Assembly (NCBI RefSeq): GCF_035918235.1
Contig: NZ_CP109485.1
Location: 1,984,001-2,048,000 of the forward strand
From: Streptomyces sp. NBC_01445
GTDB taxonomy: Bacteria; Actinomycetota; Actinomycetes; Streptomycetales; Streptomycetaceae
Length of the DNA stretch: 64,000 bases
Direction of reading: 5' to 3'
Shown: piece after piece, positions 18,832 through 26,847 of the stretch
Layout of the letters: each line of letters begins with the position of its first letter
Position numbering within the stretch: position 1 is the stretch's first letter
The notes under the pieces: model-generated
Seen by the model: the letters and a program-made list of their open reading frames with translations, nothing else
What the model was told of the DNA's origin: nothing
Databases searched by the model: none
Translations under genes and position numbers: made by a program

Positions 18832-19123
18832 GGGCACGTGCTCCTACACGTCACGAAAGGCCCACGTACACGGGGAGGCGATATGCCGGTGCACCCAAGT
18901 TCTGTCCTCTCACCGCCGTCTCCGACCTCTCCTTGCGGCATCTTCGCGCCGAAGCCCCCGACCTTGACGTGAGCCTCATGAGCACGTGACACGTACGACT
19001 CCACGGGAGTGAGCCCTTCCCCACGGCCGCACCCTGACTGGGACGTCAAGGTCGGGCAGCGCGTCCATCAGAGCCCCGTCAAGGTGCGGGGAACGTGCTC
19101 CCCGGGGCTTTACCGTCGGCTCC

Positions 19124-19681
19124 ATGGGACGCCCCGACGACGCACGACAAGACGCGGTCCACAGCCACGCGAAGCCCCCCGCAGCAGTGACGCACGACAG
19201 CCGCTGGGCAGGGGATCTGCGCAGTGCGATTCAGTGCTCGGCAGTAATCCTCGGCCTCATGCTGATGATCGACTGGGGGGCCGGCAGCTTCACGGCCCTG
19301 CGCATCACACTGTGGGTCGCCCTCGCGGCGCTGCTGTTCATGATCCTCTACCCCGCCCGGGTCACCGCGGGCCAAGGCTGGCTGGCCTCACGCGGACTCC
19401 TGCGCGAGCGGCGGGTACGCACCGACATGTTGGTGTCGGTGCGTTGCCTGGGAGGCGTCTCCCAGCGGCTCCGCCTGCGGGACACGTCGGGCCGACGGCT
19501 CGAGATCAACCCCCAGATCCTCGTGAACAACCCCGAGCTGTGGCACCGCTTCTCCAAGGACGCCCAGGAGTCTGCCGCCCGCGGACACCTGACATGCGGG
19601 GCAACCGCACTGCTCCGGATCTCGGCACGGATCGACCGCGAGACGGCCCTGACCGTGTTCAAAGCCTCCGGCCTGGACTGA
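19124..19681 (+). CDS. Membrane-anchored hypothetical protein
   Basis: 185 residues. Two adjacent membrane segments near residues 33-75 (AIQCSAVILGLMLMIDW and ITLWVALAALLFMILY) precede a beta-rich cytosolic domain: VRTDMLVSVRCLGGVSQRLR, LRDTSGRRLEINPQILVNNP, which recalls the small PH-like domains attached to two helices in many actinobacterial membrane proteins. No catalytic residues seen. It is convergent with the RCK protein gene. The ATG at 19124 directly precedes a hydrophilic tail that fits a cytosolic N-terminus. Confidence 0.7.
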   Translation: MGRPDDARQDAVHSHAKPPAAVTHDSRWAGDLRSAIQCSAVILGLMLMIDWGAGSFTALRITLWVALAALLFMILYPARVTAGQGWLASRGLLRERRVRTDMLVSVRCLGGVSQRLRLRDTSGRRLEINPQILVNNPELWHRFSKDAQESAARGHLTCGATALLRISARIDRETALTVFKASGLD

Positions 19682-19756
19682 GCCCTTCGCGCCCATCGGC
19701 CGACGTCGCGTCGCACCGGCCTCACTCACACGACCGTCAGCGAAATCGATGGGTCG

Positions 19757-21694
19757 TCACACCCGCCTGTCCGCCGGATGCGGCTGCACCCCGGTCATGA
19801 GGATGTCCAGGCCACGCCGCGTCGTCGCCAGCACCACGCGGTCGCCCGCACGCAGGACCTTCCCCTGCGAGGGGCGCCAGTCGAACCCGGGCTGGCGGAA
19901 CCGGATCCCGGCGAGGGTGTCCATCGACGACTGAGCGGGTCTGTCCGCGGCAGATCCCACGGCCAGGACCCGCCACTCGTGCTCCCGGAACGCCTCGTGG
20001 ACCGAGCGTCCCTCGAGCTCGGGATGCCCCGCCACATCCACCACCGTGAACAACAGCGAGCCCCGCTCGACCGGCATCACCCCCAGCACATGGCGGCCCA
20101 TCATCGCGGCGGCGAAGGACGGTGCGGCGAGCGCCGAGACACTGCGGCTGCGGGTCGGGGCCTGAGGGTAGGAGGCGCGCAGGGTGCGCTGGACCGTGGC
20201 CGCGAAGTCGTCGTCGTACAGCCTCATCACCACGCGCACACCCGGGGTGGTCTCACGTGCGGCCATCACGATGTCGAGATTCTCGCCGTCGTCCCGGGTG
20301 AGAACCAGCAGCGACCTGCTGTGCCGGATGCGCGCGCGGTCGAGTACACCCGGCGTTCCGGCGTCCTCAAGGACCAGCGGAACGTCGAGTTCACGGGCGA
20401 GGGCGACGCCGCGCGCGTGCGGATTCCGCTCGACGGCAACAACCCTGTGGTCCGTGGTGCGCAGCTGCGCCAGCACACGGGTACCGATCTTCCCGAGACC
20501 GACCACGACGATGTGGTCGGTGAGGTCGTCGGAGGGCGCAAGGCCCACGGAGGCGCTGCGGAACGCCTCGGTGGCGTTCATGGTCGCGGCCACGACGAGG
20601 GGCAGGACGGCGAGCCCGACGAAGCCCGCGACCAGTTGCAGCACCCGGCGGGCCACCGCCTCGTCGGTGGCAGGGTCGCCCATGGTGAAGATGTCCAGCA
20701 GGGGGAGGTAGACGTTCTTCCACCAAGGGTGCTCGTGCCCGAACAACGCGGTGGCGACCGCGAGCGCGACGACGATCGCCGCCAGCACACCGAAGACGGC
20801 GATGACCTCGCGGGAGAGGAAGACCCGCCACGGCAGATGCGCGAGCCGCGCCCTCAGCCAGCCGCCGACGGGTCCGCCCCGCTCCCCGGCGGCCGGCTCG
20901 GAGGCGTGGTGGTGGGTGACCTCCTCGAGCATCAGCCGGCCGTGCGTGAACTGCCGGTGGTAGGCGGTGCGGGTGTCGGGCAGCAGCTGGGTGCCGTCCT
21001 CGCCCGGTGTCTCGGGGCTGTCGTCGCTCGCCGGATCGTCCTGGTGGGCTCCGGAGAGCACCGCGAGTGTGGCCAGATCGGTCGACCGGGGTGGCGATCC
21101 GGCGGGCCGCACGACTCCGCGGAAGACCTTGCCCTCGACCTGGAGGGTGTGGCCGTGGCCGACCGCGGCGGCGGCCACGAGCTCGGGCACGGCCGTGTCG
21201 GCGTCGGACAGAACCGTGGTCGACATGTCAGGCCGGGGATCGTCGTCGCCTCCGCCCATGACCTCGGCGGCTGCACGGTCCAGGAGGCGCTCGAGGTGGC
21301 GTCCGCGCTCGCGGTTGAACATGCGGATGACGAGGCGGATGGACGGGTTGAGGCCCCGGGCCAGCAGCGCCGCGGTCATGTTGATCTGGTCGTCGGCGTA
21401 GGTCAGCGCGAGGGCTGCGGCCCGCTGCACGCCCGCTGCACGCAGGATCTTTTCGTCGGGGTGTGCCGCCACCAGGAGCTCGATGGGCGAGTGCGGGTCG
21501 CGGTGCAGCGCGGCGATCTCTGCGCCGTGAGCGTCGCGTCGTGAGGGCAGCACGACGGTGACGGCCTCGCCGCACACGGCGTCCAGTTCGACGGCGAGCC
21601 GGTGCGCGAGCCCGTCGTCGCCACAGATCACCATGTGCTGGGAGCGGTGGCCAAGTTCCGTGCGGAGATGGAGAGTTGACGTCACATCAGTCAA
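19757..21694 (-). CDS. RCK/TrkA-N two-domain NAD-binding protein with central two-helix ion-channel-like core
   Basis: 645 residues. Domain order: first RCK-like Rossmann domain (residues 18-150, MVICGDDGLAHRLAVELD, LALTYADDQINMTAALLA); a hydrophilic linker; membrane helix at 296-318 (VIAVFGVLAAIVVALAVATA); a short loop with FTMGDP (336-341); second membrane helix (350-371); and a second RCK domain with the dinucleotide loop VVVGLGKIGTRVLAQ (396-410) and a C-terminal TrkA-C-like region. The two-helix core with an intervening loop resembles K+ channels, though the loop lacks a standard TVGYG filter. Probably a K+ conductance or its regulator; the loop makes this uncertain. Confidence 0.75.
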   Translation of the reverse strand: MTDVTSTLHLRTELGHRSQHMVICGDDGLAHRLAVELDAVCGEAVTVVLPSRRDAHGAEIAALHRDPHSPIELLVAAHPDEKILRAAGVQRAAALALTYADDQINMTAALLARGLNPSIRLVIRMFNRERGRHLERLLDRAAAEVMGGGDDDPRPDMSTTVLSDADTAVPELVAAAAVGHGHTLQVEGKVFRGVVRPAGSPPRSTDLATLAVLSGAHQDDPASDDSPETPGEDGTQLLPDTRTAYHRQFTHGRLMLEEVTHHHASEPAAGERGGPVGGWLRARLAHLPWRVFLSREVIAVFGVLAAIVVALAVATALFGHEHPWWKNVYLPLLDIFTMGDPATDEAVARRVLQLVAGFVGLAVLPLVVAATMNATEAFRSASVGLAPSDDLTDHIVVVGLGKIGTRVLAQLRTTDHRVVAVERNPHARGVALARELDVPLVLEDAGTPGVLDRARIRHSRSLLVLTRDDGENLDIVMAARETTPGVRVVMRLYDDDFAATVQRTLRASYPQAPTRSRSVSALAAPSFAAAMMGRHVLGVMPVERGSLLFTVVDVAGHPELEGRSVHEAFREHEWRVLAVGSAADRPAQSSMDTLAGIRFRQPGFDWRPSQGKVLRAGDRVVLATTRRGLDILMTGVQPHPADRRV

Positions 21695-21823
21695 GAACGG
21701 CAGGGCGGAGGGGTCCGGTTCCGGATCACCGGGAGTCCAGCGTCAAGGTTCCGTATGCGTACGTCCGCACTGCGGGGCGCACCAGGCGTCCCGCAGGCCG
21801 GCCGCCCGGCCCCTGGCCGGGTG

Positions 21824-22576
21824 TCAGCCGTCCTTCAGCGGGCCCGCCGTGTCGAGGGCCGCGCCGGTCTGGTCGGCGAGGGTCACCGCCACGAGGCGAG
21901 CCTGGAGCGGCGGGACAGGACCCGGGCCAGGAGTGAGCATGAACCGGCCAAGGTAGTGGCCGTTGCCGTACGTGCGCAGTTCCGTCTCGCCCTCCGGCCA
22001 GCCGCTGCTGTCGACGTCCCAGCGCTTGCGGCCGACCACGACACTGCCGTCCGGCTGCAGGCGGGGCGGCTGTCCCATGAGGGTGCCGTATTCGAAGCGG
22101 CAGGCGCGCAGGCCGAGCAGTTCGGTGATCTGGTGGCGGACGTGGTCGACCACCGAGTCCGAGGACTTCGCGGACTGAGCGAGGTCGGCCGTCTCATGGA
22201 TACGGGCGAGGTAACCCGCATCCGTCACCGTGATGACTTCGAGGCGGCGGGCGTGTGCCGCGAGCTGGGACACGATCAGGCCGACGACCAGAAGGAGGAC
22301 CGCCGTCTCGATGTCGTCGGATGCGTTGATGTCGAAGGTCCGGTACGGCCGGGTGAGGAAGAAGTCGAACCAGGCGGCCGCCGACAGCGCCGCGAGCGCG
22401 CCTGCCGCACGGCTGCCGATGGCGGCGATCGCGACGACCACCACGACCAGGATCAGCGCGGCGTTCGTCTGTGACAGGTCGGTACGGAAGGGCACGAGCG
22501 CGAGCGCCACCAGGAACGGTCCCGCGAGGCCCGCGAGCAGTGCGAGCCGGTCGCGGAGCCGGTAGCCCGTCATCAT
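21824..22576 (-). CDS. DUF4118 membrane protein (KdpD-like sensor membrane domain)
   Basis: About 250 residues from the ATG near 22576 (MMTGYRLRDRL); a start at 22645 would add a tail. Four membrane helices (LALLAGLAGPFLVALALVPF, AALILVVVVVAIAAIGSRAA, ALAALSAAAWFDFFLTRPYR, IETAVLLLVVGLIVSQLAAH) form the DUF4118 domain that KdpD has in its middle. A GAF-like domain follows (VVDHVRHQITELLGLRACRFEYG). There is no kinase domain, so it is a free-standing sensor module. It lies between the second kdpD and the RCK gene on the same strand, which suggests a shared role in K+ or turgor sensing. Confidence 0.78.
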   Translation of the reverse strand: MMTGYRLRDRLALLAGLAGPFLVALALVPFRTDLSQTNAALILVVVVVAIAAIGSRAAGALAALSAAAWFDFFLTRPYRTFDINASDDIETAVLLLVVGLIVSQLAAHARRLEVITVTDAGYLARIHETADLAQSAKSSDSVVDHVRHQITELLGLRACRFEYGTLMGQPPRLQPDGSVVVGRKRWDVDSSGWPEGETELRTYGNGHYLGRFMLTPGPGPVPPLQARLVAVTLADQTGAALDTAGPLKDG

Positions 22577-22799
22577 GCCGTCACCTCTCGCGTTCGTTGC
22601 GGCGAGTGCGGGCCTGGGCCCTCGTACGCCGATGTCAGAGCTCATCGAGATCCTCCGTGGATACTCCGCCCTTCAGGGGGAGAGGAAACGGACTCCTGCG
22701 GAGCAGGGCAGCGAGCGGGTATTCGCCCTGTGGGCGGATACCCGTCCCACGCACTGTCCGCGACTTGTATGCTCGGCCTTGCCCGGCTGGCGATAACCA

Positions 22800-22975
22800 A
22801 GCTGGCCGGGTCTACCGCCGGGCTGGCGGGATGTCAGGTCTGTGGAGCTGGCGTAAGACTGCTGGGCGTACCAACGTCCCTTGCCGTTCATTCGGGGCAG
22901 CGGCTGTCGATGAAGCAGAAAGTTCACTCCGCGAGGAATGAATCCCCCTGCTTCAGCTGGGGGAGATGTCAAGTG
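22800..22975. mobile_element. IS1341-type right-end stub (decayed tnpB tail and terminal hairpin)
   Basis: The stretch ends gaatccccctgcttcagctg and then ggggagatgtca, the characteristic right end of streptomycete TnpB elements: a near-perfect hairpin (cccccTGC / GCtggggg, one mismatch) then gatgtca. Upstream, frames such as RLSMKQKVHSARNESPC recall a tnpB 3' tail. No tnpB body remains. The stop codon of the second kdpD falls inside the hairpin. Confidence 0.55.
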
Positions 22976-25538
22976 CTCCTCCTACGCTCTGCTGCTGCGT
23001 ACCGCTGGGGTGCTCCGCCCGCTCGGCGAAGGGCAGGGACAGCACCATGGTCAGGCCCCCGCCGGGAGTGTCCTCCGGGACGAGGGTGCCGTCCATCGCC
23101 TCTGCCAGACCTCTGGACAGGGCAAGACCCAGGCCGAGTCCGGTGGCGTTGTCGGTGTCGCCGAGACGCTGGAAGGGTTCGAAGAGGCGGTCGCGGTCGG
23201 TCGGCGGGAGGCCGGGGCCCCGGTCGACGACTCGCAGTTCGACGCGTCCCGCGTGGGAGCTGGCGGTCAGCAGCACCATGCGCCCCGCGGGACTGTGGCG
23301 GGCTGCGTTGCCGGCGAGGTTGGCGACCACCCGCTCCAGCAACGGCGGGTCGGCCAGCACGGCCGGAACCTCGTCCAGGTCCCCCACCTCGACCTCTGGA
23401 GTGTCTGCCAGCGCCGCCGGGAGGACCTCGTCCAGCGTGGTGGGGCGCAGGTTCAACGTGAGCGCCCCGGCCTGCAGACGGCTGAGGTCGAGGAGGTTCT
23501 CGATCAGCCGGTTCAGCTTGGCCATCGATTCGTCCGCGGTGGCGAGGAGTTCGTCCCGGTCCGCGTCGGAGAACTCCACATCCTTGCTGCGTAGCGAGGA
23601 GACGGCGGCCCATCCGGCGGCGAGCGGGGTGCGCAGGTCGTGGCCGACCGCCCGCAGCAGCGCTGTACGCATCCGGTCGGCGGCCTTGACCGGCTCTACC
23701 TCGGCGGCGACCTCGGCGAGCCGCGCCCGTTCGACTGCGGCGCCCACGTGTGCCGCGAAGGCGGCCAGCACGCGTCGCTCGGAGGACGGGAGTGGGCGGC
23801 CGCGCAACACCAGGAAGGCTCCGGGACCGGCGGGTACGACAGTTGCGCCGTCTTCCCCGGGCGGCTCGTCCACCAGTTCTGCCGAGTCCATGCCGAAGGT
23901 CTCACGGGTGCGCTCGACCAGCGCGGGGATGGTCGCACCGCCGCGCACGATGGTGCCCGCGAGGGACGACATGGTCTCCGCCTCCGCGGTGGCGCGCGCC
24001 GAGCGCCGCGACAGACGCAGGGAGCGGTCGACGACAGCCGCCACTATGGCGGCCACCACGACGAAGACCCCGAGCGCCAGCAACGCATTCGTATCGTTCA
24101 ACGTGAAGTGCCCTCTGGGCGGGATGAACCAGTAGTTGAGCAGCAGGGACGCCGTCACCGACGCGATCACCGCCGACACGACCCCACCTATGCAGGCCAC
24201 CCCCACCACAGCGAGCAGGAAGAGCAGAGCCTCGCTGGTGAGGTTGAGTCTGTCCCTGGCCACGTCGAGATCCAGCAGGAAGGTCAGCGCCACCGGCAGC
24301 AGCAGACCGGCGACCGGGCCAGCGATCCTGCGGACGGTCGACAGAGTGCGGCGGCGGGAGGGCAGCAGCGTGCCACGCCCGGCGCGTTCGTGCGTGACCA
24401 TGTGGACGTCGATGTCGCTGGAGAACTTGACCACCGTCTCGCCGGTGCCGCGGCCGGTGACGAACCGCTCCAGGCGGCCACGGCGGCTGGTACCCAGCAC
24501 GAGCTGGGTGGCGTTCTCGGCGCGCGCGAATTCGACCAGGGCGGTGGCGACGTCGTCGCCGACCACGGAGTGGTAGCTGCCGCCGAGGTCCTCGACGAGC
24601 CGCCGCTGCCGGGCCAGGGAGGCGTGCGAAGTGCCGGCGGCGAGTCCGTCGCTGCGCGTGACGTGTACGGCGAGCAGGTCGCCGCCGGCCGACCGGTCGG
24701 CGATGCGGGCCGCCCGCCGGATGAGTGTGTCGCCCTCGGGCCCGCCCGTCAGAGCCACGACCACCCGCTCCCGGGTCTCCCACACGCCACCGATGCCGTG
24801 CTCGGATCGGTAGGTCTGCAGTGCCTCGTCGACGCGGTCGGCCACCCACAGCAGAGCGAGTTGGCGCAGGGCTGTCAGATTGCCGGGCCGGAAGTAGTTG
24901 GCGAGGGCCGCGTCGACCTTCTCGGGAGCGTAGATGTTGCCGTGCGCCATCCGGCGGCGAAGCCCCTCGGGCGGCATGTCCACCAGCTCGATCTGACGCG
25001 CTCTGCGGACGACCTCATCGGGCACCGTTTCCTGCTGCGGGACCTTGGTGATCTTCTCGACGACGTCGTTGAGGGATTCGAGATGCTGAATGTTGAGCGC
25101 GCTGATGACATCGATCCCTTCCGCGAGCAACTCCTCGATGTCCTGCCAGCGCTTGGGGTTGCGGCCGCCGCCGGGGACGTTGCTGTGGGCGAATTCGTCG
25201 ACGATCGCAACCTGAGGGCGGCGGGCGAGGACCGCGGCGAGGTCCATCTCCGTGAACTCGCCGCCGCGATAGGCGCATGAGACTCGATCGACGACTTCCA
25301 GGCCGTCGAGCATCGCCTCCGTGCCGGGGCGCCCATGGCATTCCACGAACCCCACCACCACATCAGCCCCGCGCGCCGCCCTGCGCCGGGCCTCGTCGAG
25401 AATGCGGTAGGTCTTGCCCACTCCCGGGGCAGCTCCGAGGTAGACCTTCAGACGTCCGGGACGCACGTCACCCACGCCGGTCCGTGCCTCACTCCAGCCG
25501 GTCCGTACGTCACTCTTATCGTTCCGTACGTCACTCAT
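22953..25538 (-). CDS. kdpD: Second KdpD-type sensor histidine kinase, no adjacent kdpE
   Basis: About 861 residues from ATG 25538; a TTG at 25571 would add 11. All KdpD parts are present: Walker A GAAPGVGKT, IVDEFAHSNVPGGGRNPKRW, a Usp-like domain, four membrane helices (LLLPVALTFLLDLD to VVVAAIVAAVVD), His box AVGHDLRTPLAAGWAAVSS, NLAGNAARHSPAG and GLGLGLALSRGLAEAMDG. The first 28 residues are four heptads of the type SDVRTGW. The last codons and the stop lie in an IS right end. No response regulator neighbours it; it could signal to KdpE at 12819 or to a distant partner. Confidence 0.92.
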   Translation of the reverse strand: MSDVRNDKSDVRTGWSEARTGVGDVRPGRLKVYLGAAPGVGKTYRILDEARRRAARGADVVVGFVECHGRPGTEAMLDGLEVVDRVSCAYRGGEFTEMDLAAVLARRPQVAIVDEFAHSNVPGGGRNPKRWQDIEELLAEGIDVISALNIQHLESLNDVVEKITKVPQQETVPDEVVRRARQIELVDMPPEGLRRRMAHGNIYAPEKVDAALANYFRPGNLTALRQLALLWVADRVDEALQTYRSEHGIGGVWETRERVVVALTGGPEGDTLIRRAARIADRSAGGDLLAVHVTRSDGLAAGTSHASLARQRRLVEDLGGSYHSVVGDDVATALVEFARAENATQLVLGTSRRGRLERFVTGRGTGETVVKFSSDIDVHMVTHERAGRGTLLPSRRRTLSTVRRIAGPVAGLLLPVALTFLLDLDVARDRLNLTSEALLFLLAVVGVACIGGVVSAVIASVTASLLLNYWFIPPRGHFTLNDTNALLALGVFVVVAAIVAAVVDRSLRLSRRSARATAEAETMSSLAGTIVRGGATIPALVERTRETFGMDSAELVDEPPGEDGATVVPAGPGAFLVLRGRPLPSSERRVLAAFAAHVGAAVERARLAEVAAEVEPVKAADRMRTALLRAVGHDLRTPLAAGWAAVSSLRSKDVEFSDADRDELLATADESMAKLNRLIENLLDLSRLQAGALTLNLRPTTLDEVLPAALADTPEVEVGDLDEVPAVLADPPLLERVVANLAGNAARHSPAGRMVLLTASSHAGRVELRVVDRGPGLPPTDRDRLFEPFQRLGDTDNATGLGLGLALSRGLAEAMDGTLVPEDTPGGGLTMVLSLPFAERAEHPSGTQQQSVGGALDISPS
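25481..25536. repeat. 21-nt tandem repeat at the 5' end of the second kdpD
   Basis: tccgtacgtcactc occurs at 25502 and 25523, with a variant (tccgtgcctcactc) at 25481: a 21-nt period that encodes heptads SDVRNDK, SDVRTGW, SEARTGV and, degenerate, GDVRPGR just before the Walker domain. Confidence 0.75.
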
Positions 25539-25665
25539 CGCAGCCGATGCGCTCCGCTCACTGACGATCAACTCTCCCGGAGGGAAGGGTTACTTCTCTC
25601 TACCGAAGCGCTTGTGCGAGGGCATCGGCGCGCCCCTTGACGGATCCTTGGCGCCGTTCACATGG

Positions 25666-25684
25666 ACATTGACACCACATTGAC
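25666..25684. promoter_or_regulatory. ACATTGAC direct repeat with 11-nt period upstream of second kdpD
   Basis: ACATTGAC at 25666-25673 and 25677-25684, one helical turn apart, 130-145 nt upstream of the start. Tandem half-sites with 11-nt spacing are typical of OmpR/PhoB-class regulators, the class of KdpE. The rest of 25572-25848 shows nothing else I recognise. Confidence 0.4.
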
Positions 25685-25848
25685 GAGATCTGGTCCGCCA
25701 GGGTGAAAGAGGCGCGCCGGGGCCTACGGTCGGCAGAGGGCCACATGATCCCCATCTCAGGGCCAACGGGGACGGCGTACGAAGCGCAGAGACCGCCGGG
25801 CTCCACCCGCCGGCCATGTGCCCCTCGCCGGGCTCATCGCGAGCCGGC

Positions 25849-26193
25849 TCACTCAGCGGTGAGCTCCGTGAGCTGCTCAGCAGCGGTGGTGCTGCCCTTG
25901 TCGGCGAGACGTCGCAGCTCGCCCAAGTCGCCGTACTCGGTGGCGAGTTCAATCAACTGATCGGTCGCGGTGACGTTACTGGCATCGGAAAGACGCCGCA
26001 GCTCGCCCGCGTCACCATGCTCACCGGCCATTTCAATCAACAGATCGGTCGCGGTGGCATTGCCCCCGTCGGAAAGACGCCGCAGCTCATCCATGTCACC
26101 GAGTTCGGCGGCCAGTTCGATGAGTTCGTCGACCGCATCCTTGTCACCCTTGTCGGCTCGCTCCCGCAGGACGGACAGGTCGGAGTCAGTCAT
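25849..26193 (-). CDS. Small acidic protein of four 28-residue helical repeats
   Basis: 114 residues made almost entirely of four tandem units. The consensus is ELRRLSDxGNxTATDxLIEL followed by AxEYGDxG: unit 1 starts at VLRERADKGDKDAVDELIEL, units 2 and 3 are nearly alike and unit 4 is shortened. Two helices per unit resemble Sel1/TPR or ankyrin-type scaffolds. No signal peptide, membrane segment or catalytic residues. It lies between the GbsR-like gene and the second kdpD on the same strand. Probably a protein-interaction module; the partner is unknown. Confidence 0.75.
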   Translation of the reverse strand: MTDSDLSVLRERADKGDKDAVDELIELAAELGDMDELRRLSDGGNATATDLLIEMAGEHGDAGELRRLSDASNVTATDQLIELATEYGDLGELRRLADKGSTTAAEQLTELTAE

Positions 26194-26271
26194 GGTGGAC
26201 TACCTCTCCCTACTCGTGGCCCTGGGCCGACCGGCCCAGGATCTGGCGTGTCCTGACTGGACACCTCTCCG

Positions 26272-26817
26272 CTATCCGCCCGAGGTGGGCAGCTTGCCCG
26301 ACGCTCGAAGTTCCTCGCGGCGCGCGTGCCACTCGTCCCGCAGCTCGGGCAGCCGCTCGCCGAGGAACTCGGCCAGCGCGACCATCTCCGCCAGCGGAGC
26401 GCGACGCTCCGGCGGAGCGTCGTCCAGCACCGCCAACCCCTCCCGAAACAGAGCCGCATGCTCCTCGTGGAGGGCGGAGTCGAAATTCTGCGGCTGTTGA
26501 CTGTCCGGGTTCAGACTCACCCGGTCCATCCGCTCACCGGCGACCCTCGTCCGCCGCGCCATCCGGTAGCTCTCGAGCAGCTTGACGGCACCCGTGATGG
26601 CACTTCGGCTCGCCAGCAGCCCTTCACCCAGCTCGTCGATCGTCTGCTGCGGCGGATCGCAGACGAACAGATATCCCAGCAGACGCCCCGCCATCGGCGG
26701 GAAGCCGTACTGGCGGGCGTAGGAGCGGCCGACATGGTCGGCGAAGATCAGCTGGGCGTCACGGGGCACGTCATCGCCGATAGCAGCTCTGACTGAGATG
26801 ACACTTATTTGTGTCAT
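26272..26817 (-). CDS. GbsR/MarR-family transcriptional regulator
   Basis: Up to 181 residues. The core reads FADHVGRSYARQYGFPPMAG, RLLGYLFVCDPPQQTIDELG, LLASRSAITGAVKLLESYRM, the winged-HTH of GbsR-like regulators (the VCDPP motif is typical). A C-terminal helical region follows. The ATG at 26817 lies inside a 10-bp inverted repeat (26795-26820); the GTG at 26769 (VPRDAQLIFADHVG) would place that repeat just upstream as an operator and is the better start by family alignment, though no strong ribosome site supports it. Neighbours are membrane and K+-related genes; GbsR relatives control osmolyte uptake. Confidence 0.8.
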   Translation of the reverse strand: MTQISVISVRAAIGDDVPRDAQLIFADHVGRSYARQYGFPPMAGRLLGYLFVCDPPQQTIDELGEGLLASRSAITGAVKLLESYRMARRTRVAGERMDRVSLNPDSQQPQNFDSALHEEHAALFREGLAVLDDAPPERRAPLAEMVALAEFLGERLPELRDEWHARREELRASGKLPTSGG

Positions 26818-26820
26818 CTC
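26795..26820. promoter_or_regulatory. 10-bp inverted repeat at the GbsR-like start (probable operator)
   Basis: Arms gagatgacac (26795-26804) and gtgtcatctc (26811-26820) flank ttattt, an unusually AT-rich spacer for this DNA. The repeat spans the first codons if ATG 26817 is used, or sits 26-51 nt upstream if GTG 26769 is used. Confidence 0.65.
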
Positions 26821-26847
26821 GGTTCTGCGGCCTGGGCGCCCCTCAGG

